This document shows, piece after piece, positions 1-11,300 of a stretch of DNA of 64,000 nt (positions are counted from its first letter, which is position 1; every line of letters begins with the position of its first letter). The notes beneath the pieces are model-generated. The model was not told the DNA's origin and did no database searches. It saw only the letters and a program-made list of their open reading frames with translations. The position numbers and the translations under genes are program-made. The stretch covers positions 12,309,731 to 12,373,730 of the forward strand of contig OX438758.1 in the NCBI GenBank assembly GCA_949316235.1, written 5' to 3'. Source of the DNA: Oegoconia quadripuncta (Eukaryota > Arthropoda > Insecta > Lepidoptera > Autostichidae).

Positions 1-2327
1 CACTGCTCTTAGGTTTTCCCGTGAAACACACGGGCGCCCGCCGTTGGCTCGGGAATGACACGTGGCTCGTGTGGAAACGTAGCACTCAAAGATAGTACTT
101 TTAATCAAAATTGATTGCGTAATGGCCTAGCGAGATAGCAGTATAATGCACGTATTAATAAACCGTTCTCAAGATTGAGATGACCTTGAATTGACGCTGT
201 TGCATATTAAAACAGGATCAAAAAATAGTATTGAGCGTGAGACGCGATCTAAATCTCAAGATCGATTTATTAATGCGGCCCCTTTTGTCCTTTTCTACTA
301 GTGCAACAGCACTACTTGAATGAGAATGAATCTCGGGCGCGATATAGAGCAGATGACTTGAAAAAACGCATGTATATCGCTGTCGAGATACCAATGTGAT
401 CTCGGAATTAGGCAAGTCCTGCGGCGAAAAATTTCAATATTTGAGAATCGAGAAACTCGAGTCGCTATCAATGTCACCTCGCCTATAAGTTGTGGTACGC
501 TAATACATAAAACAATGCATAATAAATACTTGTATTCTGATAACCACTTCCAATATAAGATTGACTTTTACATTCTCTACGCAACAAGTTCAAATAGTTT
601 TATTGATTAAGTACTTGTTTAATTTAATAATGTAAATGGGAATTTAGAATATCAAGAGGTTACGGCTGCAACCCATTAGACAAGGACACAGAACTTAGGA
701 GCGCCTCGCAAGGCCCGTTTTTCCGATTAGCATGAAACGAAGCAAATAACCGAATTCCTTAGTGCACAATTGTGTACTACAAAATATACCTTTGGTAGCA
801 CTATTTTACAGCTTCTATTCTATCCAGCGCGATATGTACGTCTCATTCTGGCCGACACTCGCGGCGGGCGCACGCTTAATTCAGCAGAGAACCTTACACT
901 ATACATATATACTAACTCATAGAATATAGCCGACTACGCTAAAATATATGTGATTTGATTATTATGATAAATACTATTTTATTGTCGTATTCGCATGAAA
1001 TAATATAATAAGAAAAGCAAGAAATATAGCAACGAGTCTCGACTCTAATAAATAATTTGTATTCGTCCGACAAGGTATGTAATTTATTTTTGATGATAAT
1101 TGTGTATTAATAATTTAATTGGTAGTTCGAATAATTTTTCTATTAGATATTTTATATTTTTTGATTTGTTCACGATGGATGATGGAAAATTCTATTGATA
1201 TGGCGTAGTACTTTTAGGTAAAGATATTACATATTACTAACAAAATATTAGAAATTGTTACCTTAACTGATATAAAGAATACTTTGTAAAGTAATGTGAA
1301 ACTTAAATGGATAACGAATTAAGTTTCATGTGCTGTACACATGGTAAATGATAAGCTTCAGGGTGTTGGATTTAATCCGACGACGTCGGTTGTTTGCTGT
1401 AACGAATTTTAAATATTACTTTTGATAAAATATTTTATTCGTTAACGCTTGTCCCTGGTGTCACTGTGCATGTCTACTGATGAGTTGACGGGACCTTAAT
1501 ATTAACTTTAAAGCACCTTTTAATTTCCAAAATTTGGCTAGGGTAGATTTTACAGCCCTTTAAAACGTTGCAAAGGGGAAAAGTAGATAATGATGTGATC
1601 ACGTCTAACTAAAGTTTTATATTTTACAAAGGTTTATCAGCCTTGGTTGGTGTTGAAAGAATTTAAAGTGACATTAGTGGTCCAATACCAATCGCACGTC
1701 ATAGCAGACTTTAAACCCTTTACAAATGATATATATGATTAAAAAAAAAACATGGGTGTTAAAATTATCCAAGATGAACTTTGGAGATAATAAAAAATTA
1801 TGTGATCTTTAAAGTTAAATATGAAACAGGCCCAATTAGGTTAACTATTGCTGAAGTTCAAATCTCATTTCAATTTATCTAACATTGTAAGGAATGACAG
1901 TGAAATCGCCAGGCTCTAGATTAAATGACAGCTCTCATTAAAAGGTGTCGATAATCTCATTTGACATTTTACATTATATAGTATCGTTAAATAGTGCCGA
2001 GAATAGGTTGACAAATTATTTTATAGTTGCAGTTGCATTTGCCGCAAGTTATTTGATATTGTATAATAGATGACAATAACGTTACTCCACTGCGTTAATA
2101 GCATTTATAGTGTTACAGACCCGTTTGTCTCCATTCTGAAATTGTAAAAAAACGCCAAAAAAATGGGTGATAGTGGATTGTTGCACTGATATGTCTACGA
2201 ATGTTTGTACTTTTATATTGGAAACAAAAAACAAAAAATTGTAAAGTAAAAAATGTATGTTTTATATATGTTTTAATTCACGTAAACATATTAGAAAAAA
2301 TAAATTATGACTGGTTCTACGACTGGT
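1..2327. other. Intergenic DNA downstream of OFD1
   Basis: No supported gene. At about 150-290 are two inward-facing MITE-like ends (GTATTAATAAACCGTTCTCAAGA and TCTCAAGATCGATTTATTAATG). They resemble the Harbinger-like termini at 5474 and 57218 but have a different, shorter interior. An A-run lies at 1741-1750. Confidence 0.5.
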
Positions 2328-2333
2328 TTTATT
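2328..2333 (-). terminator. Candidate polyadenylation signal of OFD1
   Basis: On the minus strand AATAAA lies 7 nt after the OFD1 stop codon. It is the first signal downstream, but such hexamers are common in AT-rich DNA. A second AATTTATTTTTT-rich stretch follows at about 2300. Confidence 0.4.
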
Positions 2334-2340
2334 TTAGAAT

Positions 2341-5300
2341 TTAGGAGTCCCAAAAGTTTTCATCTTCGGAGGTCTTGGGGAGGGAGACGGGGGAGTGGTT
2401 ATCGTACTCGGAACGACTGTTGTAGTTGTCGACGTCAGCGGAGAAATCGTCCGGGTAGTCGTCGTGCGGGTGGTCCACCTCGCTGATAGAGTCTTCCACC
2501 CCGTCCTTGGACACGTCAGGATGCATGTCCAGACTCGACACTTCGTTCATAGTATCCGCATGAAAAATAGCGTCGAGCACATCGTTCCTGGTCAACCGCG
2601 CCGCCTGCTCCGGCGACATGCTACGTCTCGCTCTGTCAGGAGACTGCGACTTACCAAATCTTGGGTTATTAGGTGATGGCGATCTATTATATATTACAGT
2701 GTCGGGGGTTCTGGGGCTACTACGCTTAGGGCTTATGATGATTGTCATGTTTGTGTTAATTTTCTCCCCTTCCTGCTCAGAGTCTGAATGAACTAGCTCA
2801 GTCCTGTCTACTGAACTTTGGACGAGCAATAAATTTAGAGGGGAATCAGATAACTTTATTTTATTTGTCTCGCATACATTCTCTACTTCAACTCTAATGA
2901 GATTTTTGTCTCCCTCATCTCCCTTTGGTATTGCAATCGGTGGTGTTGGCTCACGTTTAGTTACAGAGTCGTCGATAGTTCGCAATTCAGATGCTGCCGT
3001 AGGGGCATCTTTTAGATTATACATTTTATTAATATTTTGCTTTAATATTTCCAATTCTGCTTTTTTACTGTTTTTTTCCTTAATTTTTGCTTGTTTAATC
3101 GCTTCCAGCTCTTTTCGCTCGTCGCTTTTATTATAGCTATATACGTCTGAAGTATCTTTGGATTGTGGAGATTTAGGTCTATTGTCCCTTTGTGAATTAT
3201 CTATTATCTGAAAAGGTCTCGACGGCATCGAAGAATGGTATAACTTTCTAAACTCTGCTAGAGGTGTTTCTAAATAATTATCGTTAGTTATTGCCTCTGG
3301 TTTATCTATCTCCTTGTTCTTAGAGTAAGCATCTGGTATTGGTTTTGTTTTGGCTGCAGCATTATTGTTGAAGTATTTTTCGCCGATGTTTAGTTTAGTT
3401 TCATATTCACGGAGGTACTTGTCAAAGTCTCTTATGGCGGCTTGAGCGTCGTTGTAGCGGGCGTGGGATGTGTTACCTCGATAGGCATCGTCTAGCTTTT
3501 GCAGCGACTTGCTTCGTCGTACCTCTGTGTAGGACAAAATTTTATTACAGTTTTTTTTTATGCACAACGGATTGGTACTTCACCTCAATCACACCTGATG
3601 TTAAGTGAAGATGAAGTTGAAGGTGGAAGCGTACTGACCCGGAAACCCCAACACATTTGGGGGACTGGCTATCTTATCTCTGACAACCGGACCACAACAA
3701 TGCTTTAGATTTATAACAGATTTAGATAAGTGCTATCTAGTGACCAGTGATACCTTTTACACACCTACAGTCATCACGAAACGTAACGATTCGAAAACCC
3801 GAGTCTCAAATAAATACCTATATCGATATATTATTGCTTTTCGCCGGCAGCTTCGCCTGCATGGAATACATTTATCGCGGATATGTTTAATTTGTTTATC
3901 CCGCAGGTTTACTCACTTTACCTATTGGGATATGAAATATTCTATATTTTAATCCAGGATATGTTATACATATATACCAAATTTCATCTAAATCCGTTCA
4001 TCCGTTTCGCCGTGATTGAACAACAAACAAACAAAGATATACACTTTAGAGTAATTGGGCGTATGCGACCTAAGTTCAAAAATACGCCGAATCTTTTCCT
4101 CATACCGCGTACCGTCCAGCTAAAGTTGCAGTAAAAACATATTCTTATTGTAGATTTAACCAAAGCTTGCACCAGAGAACACAAACAAGGCGGAGAGAAA
4201 AGAATCTTTTCCTGTAACGACACTCCCAATTATATTCTGTTTTGGTGTATAGCTTACAGGCTCTATGAATGACTACTATTATTTGACTTAATTTAGAGTT
4301 CGAATATTTTATATATTGCTTATCTATTGGCCGATCGATAATTATTTGCAAAAAATCTTACCCAAGGCGCCAACATCTTTTGTCACGACAGCCTCTTCGT
4401 TTGTCAGCGAATAAGTCTTCCTTTCTTCTTTTAAAACGGTCTGTCTCTTCCTGAAGTCAAGGTAGGACTTCTCTACGGCTTCCGCTTCTATTTCCAGCTT
4501 CCTGAGACGGAGTTTGGCCTCACGTAGTACCGAGTTCGGGCTTTTCTCCCGCGTCGTTGCTGGTGGGCAGTCCTTTATGTTGCCTTTGCTACAAGAATAA
4601 TAAATAAAACTGTTAATTTAGGACAAAAGATCCGATTAGACATGAGAGTGAGACTACGTGATCTAATCAGGAAATCCGTAGGCGGACGAAGGTCGCTGAC
4701 ATAGCCCTCGGATTAGCAGGTTTTAGTGGCAGTGGGCAGGGCACAGCTTTTTTTTGCCCAACGGGTTAGCACTTGGCGTCAATCACACCTGATGTTAAGT
4801 GAAGATGAGGTCGAAGGTAGAAAGCGTATTAACCCGGAAACCCCATCTTATTTGGGGAACTGGCAACTATCTTTGACAACCGGAACACAACAATGCTTTT
4901 TGGCGACAGATTTAGATAAGGGTGGTATCTAGCCAGGCGGACATTTAAAATTGCCACCAACGAAACCGAGTACTAAACATATACCCCGCTGGGGATCGAA
5001 CCCGCGATCTCAGAATCGTAAACCCAGTGTTGTTTACATTGAGCCACGGAGGCGGTTGACGAGCTCGAAGAACTGATAGGCCGTCCACTCATGAATTGGA
5101 CAGACCACCTGATAAAGATCACGGGAAATCGTTGAATGCAGGCTGCTTCCAACCTGTCACTCTGGAGTTTTATGGGGGTGGCCTATGTTAACGTCCTGTG
5201 GGCTGGCTGATATGATGATGATTATAGCTCTCGCAGCGCCACGTCGCATTCGCTAGACGTAAGTTAAGCAAAGTTTGGCGTGGTGAAATGCTGCGGTGGG

Positions 5301-8300
5301 CAACCACTAGAGGCATTTTCGTACGAGTGTTTCCGTGCAAACGACAGGGCAAGGGCAAGCCGGTGAACTACTGGGAAGGCTTGAAAACACTGACTGTCAA
5401 ATGGCCGCCAGTCCGTCACAATCCACCAAATACACTGGGCCCCGTGTTATATTATGGCCCGCACCATCTCTTAGGCCCGTATTAATAAACCAATCTCAAT
5501 ACAAGTCTTGAAGCTGTATCACCCGAGATGCGTCTTAAGAAATTGACGCTATCTCAAAATCTGTGCTAATTTATAAACCAATCTTGAGGTGTGCTCAGCT
5601 GAGATCACTGCTTAAGTATTCGCCTCAGCGGCGAATGAATGATAGTCTTGAGTTTCGTTTATTAATACGTGAAACTCTCAAGCGAGTACTGCTTGAGTAA
5701 GCACGCGCGTTCCAGTTCTCAAGTTAAGTTTATTAATCAACACGTTTACTTGAAACCAGTCACAAGACTGTTCTCAATCTTGAGAATGGTTTATTAATAG
5801 GCCTTAGTGTGAGTAAGGGGGTGACACAAGGCTGTTAATGATGAGGGTCTTTAGAAGAGCGTAAACGGGATCGCAATGATTTCATCAAAATTAAAATTCG
5901 ACTGATAACTATAGTTTTGTGTATGACTCGAACGAGTCTAAAAATGGTATACAAGTTTTACAGTAAACCTGAGGTCGCAGGTGCGGTTCCCAGCGGGGTA
6001 CATGTTTGGTTAATGGTAGGGCATTTTTAAATGTCCGCCCGACCAGCTACCACTACTTTCTAAGTCTACGCCAAACAGAAATGATAATAGCATTGGTATG
6101 TCTGTTTGAGATAAGATAGCCAGTGGACTTGGGACTTGGCTCTTCATGAGATCTGACAACTTTTTAACAGTAAAAGCATTATGAGCTTGTGATGTCGGCA
6201 ACCTATTTTAGATGAAACTAAGCGTATTCCATACGACGGTTGCTGTATTGGAAAATGACTGGAACCAATGACAATACTTGTGCAGTCAACCGACAAAATT
6301 CTGACAGTCAGCACAACGACTACCACGACTTGAGTGAGGAGTCGCGAGCGAACATGAGAGCCCGTGGAATGAAAGAACACATGTATGTCGCCGTCAAGAA
6401 AACCATCTAACCTCAGACTAATCATTTCACAAAATTTTGACGAAAATTTACAAGATTTCAGACACCAGAAACTTTGTCGAGTCGCTACCTATGTCACCAC
6501 GTGTCGCAATGATATGAAACAAACACTTACTTCCTCAGTTTCTCTTTGGCCTCCCTTAATACAGACTTGGGACTTTTCTCCCGGGTAGTTATGCGTGTTC
6601 CCAGGATCAATGGCGATCTAGGTCGGGGCATTTTTTCGCTAAGAAAAATAACAAAGAAAGGGTGAATAAAAGTAAAAACAAATCTTTCATCAATTAAAGA
6701 AGCGTGATATAGCTAAAGGCGAACTAATGAATGTATTTTGTAAAATATACCATGTAGATGATGCGAACGAGTAGTCCCGATTTGGCGACGGAGTATCATC
6801 AGATTCCTCGTGGGTCTGTCTGTGTGGGGCGCTACCTGTTGATAACACATAAAATTACATGGTGTAATATATTGGGTGTTTACCTATGAAATTGGAGTTT
6901 TTTTCTTCGTTAATCATATGTACCAATTCCTGCGATTTTCAAAGCTATATCCAAATTTGATTTTTATTTGGAAAATGGAATATTATTTCAAGGTTTCACA
7001 TGAACTATTTTTTAATTTCTGGGCTACACATAATAAAATAAATTTGAACAGAGCTCTTTTCATGTGCTTTCCATAATCATTTCTTAGATTCGCTGAAACT
7101 TTTATAAAGCGGTTACTTTTAAAAATTAACGCTGCCTATACTTAACTTAATGTTATCCGATAATACACAAAGTTTAGCCAAATTTGGATTTGCCGTTCCC
7201 AAAAAAAAACAAAAATGTTTGTATGGAGAAAACAGTCTTAATGAAAGCATGGACCGATAAAATAAGGGGACTGATAATCGCCATACTAGAAATCGTGCCT
7301 CGGAAGATCTCAAAATCCATTAAAATTAGATGGCGCTGACTCATTGACACAAACAGAAATACGCAATACCGTCTTGATAAATTTTTATCTTCTGCTATAA
7401 TTTATGTAAAGATATAGTAATTTCAGTCTATTTCCATGAATCAGCACATCTAATTTACGTGGATTTTTGAGAACTTCCGAGATACGGTTTCTAGTATGGC
7501 GATTGTCAGTGCTGTGTTATGTGGGTGGAGCATACTCACTGGGCCGGTCCCTGGCCGGCGACAGGGGTCGCCCCTTGACCACCCCGCCCAGCGGCGCGGC
7601 CCGCTGCTTGCCCACGCGCCACTGGCTGGCCAGGTGTCTGCGCATAAAACACACTACTATTTACACCGTTTTAAAATGATTTCAGAGTCGCCATTTTAGC
7701 TTAAAACACATGGATCGCCACACAAATATCTGCTGGAGTTATAGCAAGCAACAAAACTATTAACAAGACTTCGCCTAAGATTTTACAAGGTTAGTAATGA
7801 TTATCGTTCACCCAGATTAAGCGGTTCACCAGGTATACCGGATGAGTTTATCATGCAAAATTTATTTGAAATTCGTATTTTCTCCAAGTTTCTATTTAAT
7901 GATGTAATAATGTGGAATAGGCTACAAACGCAACCGTCAAATGACAACGATTCGATGATGGTTCAAAAAAAAAAGAAACTACCTTCTATTTCACATAAGT
8001 ACCTAATATGTCCTATTTTTTACCTGACGGAGATCTGATAACGAATGCCGATAATTTGCCGAAACAAGTCACAAAAAAGCAGTCTGACGTTACTTCTTGT
8101 CTGATCAGACAATTAGAAACAAAACCTGATGTATATTCCCGCTCTAAAAGATATAGCGTCAGTGGCTTAGCGGTTAAGACGCGTTCCCCCAATTTGGTAG
8201 GTCCGGGTTCGATTCCCATGCAGGTCATGTACCAATGAGTTTTTAAATTTAATTTAATTATATGCATTTATCCGACTGCCTTAAACGGCGAAGGAAAACA

Positions 8301-11300
8301 TTGTGAGGAAACCCGCATGCCTGAGAATTAATGTGGAAGAAATAAGGTATGTGAAGTCCCCAACCCCCATTGGGCCAGCGTGGTTGATTATGGCCCATAG
8401 TCCCTCATTATACGAGGGAAGGCATATATCCCTACAGTGGGATGTTTATGGGTTGAGCTGATGAAATGATGTAGTGGGCCTGACATGATCACTTAATTTG
8501 GTATATGTACCTCCTGTTGTCGTTGTGACGGTCCCTCAGCACCCCGATGAAGGGCAGCGTGTCCCCGGGCAGCACTATCCGCGGCTGCGCGTTGGAGAAC
8601 AGGCTCAGCTCCTCCCCAGCGCCCTTGCGCCAGCCGAACGTGTTCGCGCTCGCGCTCGCCGTCGGGTACAGGCTGCGAACGCGATTTGTCCCAATTTTAA
8701 ACCCCGACGAATAACGAGAAGTGCTGCGTGTGTGCATGAACGTGTTTGTGTGTTTGTGAACGTATTTGTGTGTGTGTGTCCAATCTTTGTCCGGACATAT
8801 TGATTGATGAAAATCGGTTAATGAATTTGAATTTGTTCCATCAATGTAGCCGGAGTTTTTATAGTTCTCTTATTCGTCGCGTAGAAAAACCACAACACGA
8901 TACAAAAACAAAAAAGCTAAAACAAGAAATACAAATTATAAATAAGATGCGCATATTGCTGTCACGTGTTGCAGCGTGCACAAATGGGTTAGCACTCAGC
9001 TCTTGCTGCGACGAATCACAGCGCTGGTTTTCAGTGCTTCCAAATGCCCAGTGACGCACAGACGCTACCTCAGTATAATCACGAATAATTATTGTCTAAT
9101 GTATGCATTTGCGTAAATAAGCATTACGACACTAATGAGGACTATGAAACTTGTTTGCGGCGCATGTTGCAATGACTTTCTTTACCTTGCAGTTTCATTT
9201 GTATTCACAGTCCAATGTGGAGACATTAACACCTGATTGCCTCCGTTCTCGTTATTCGGAAGCCTACGAGTACAGGGACCGAAGCTACTGTATGATGTGA
9301 TTGTGATAGGCAGATGATTAGGATAGTAATGTAAGGATTTCCGTGTTTACAGAAACCTATGCTGCTCAGAGCGTGTTGGTTAGATTACGTTTCCCAGTGA
9401 TTCCACCGAGGAGCCCCACATTACTTTCTCAGCAGCTCAGTTTCCTATAATGTCCGCCATAATTCATAATCCATAACAATAATCTTTATGTAAGCCTCAC
9501 TTACAGGGTTTTTAATTTTTTTTTCTTTATTTATCCATAGAACATTATTTAAACAATCTTCACTATAAGACGCCTACGAAAACCTGTAAAGGTTTGTGTG
9601 TAGTGCGAATGAGGTCACTGACCCGCCGCGTTATTAATTATTATAAAAGGTATGTAACGTAACTTAAATATCTAGATACATAAAAAAATGTGCGAAAGCA
9701 AGTAGACGTGTCTCTTTATCGAAATAAAATTTGTTGGAAACGCACTTCCTACATAGTTCCATCGATAAAGTACTTCTTCAATGCATTTTTACATTGTTTT
9801 ATGTTGTGTGAATATAGTTCACCAGGAATACTATTTAATACATCTGGTAAAATATAATCCCATATTCTCCTGTCATATACATTATTAAGTTTAGGTAGTT
9901 GATATGGTGGTAGGTAATTAGTATGGTACAAATTGCATTTTGGCTCTATTTTGCGAATTAATACCTATTAGTGGTCCAATGATCTCTGTACTAGACGGGA
10001 GGCCTGTATTACGGAGATCAGCGGTCCTCTCTATAATATTAAGAGTGGATAGGGTTATGAGCGGACGATAATAATACGACTTGTAATAATGCGAAGCAAA
10101 GGGGCTTTTTCGTGCAGTTCATCTGTTTGAGATGGCAATATGTACTATGCACGTTTACTTTGATTTGACCTAAAAAGCGGGTTATTAATTATAATATATT
10201 GTATTCATATAGAATAAAGACAGTGTTACTTCGGTCGTCAACGGCATCATTGCATTTTATCATCATTTCCCTAGCATCGCCACGCCCTCACGTAAACTCT
10301 GTATAATAGCTTAGACGATCAGACTGTGACACTCATTACACGTATAATAGTAGTAACTAGTGTTATATTTAGGTAAATATTACAATTTAGTATGTGTGAC
10401 ACGGTGAAGGCGGTACCTGTAGTGGTGGCTGGGCGGCGCGGGGCGGGCGGGGGCGGGGGCGGGGCGCGGGCGGAAGGGCTGGCGCGAGCCCAGCTCGGCC
10501 TGCAGCCGGGCCTGCTGGCTCGTCAGCTCGTCTATGCGCTCGCGTTGCTGCCCGAACGTACAAACATTGTTTTTCTCAAAAATGCTTGGAAAGAAAGGAA
10601 GGAGCGTCGGTGGCTCAGCGTTTAAGACGCGATCTCCCAATTTAGGAGGACCAGGTTCGATTCCCACGCAGGCCATGTACCAATGAGTTTTTAAATTTAA
10701 TTTAATTACTTATGTGCATTTATCCGACTGCTCTTAAACGGTGAAGGAAGACATCGTGAGGAAACCTGCATGCCTGAGAAATAAAACTTCAAGGGCATGT
10801 GAAGTCCCCAACCCGCATTGGGCCAGCGTTGTGTCACCTGTCGCGCGTAGACTATCTGTGATTGATCAGGGAGAGTCACCTGTCGCGCGTAGAGCGTCTG
10901 TGATTGGTCAGGGAGAATCACTTGTCGCGCGTAGTGTCTGTGATTGGTCCGGGAGAATCACTTGTCGCGCGTAGTGTCTGTGATTGGTCAGGGAGAGTCA
11001 CCTGTCGCGCGTAGTGTCTGTGATTGGTCAGGGAGTCTGAGTCTGTCGCGCGTAGTGTCTGTGATTGGTCAGGGAGAGTCACCTGTTGCGCGTAGAGTGT
11101 CTGTGATTGGTCAGGGAGAGTCACCTGTTGCGCGTAGAGTGTGATTGGTCAGGGAGAGTCACCTGTCGCGCGTAGTGTCTGTGATTGGTCAGGGAGAGTC
11201 ACCTGTTGCGCGTAGAGTGTCTGTGATTGGTCAGGGAGAGTCACCTGTTGCGCGTAGAGTGTGGTTGGTCAGGGAGAGTCACCTGTCGCGCGTAGTGTCT

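Noticed and set aside
2395..3136. Plus-strand frames opposite the last OFD1 exon
   Set aside because: They are antisense shadows of exon 17 with low-complexity Val/Arg or Leu/Phe content.
8140..8240. tRNA gene
   Set aside because: The A- and B-box-like sequences are there, but the acceptor stem does not close and the body is that of SINE family C, also found at 10608.
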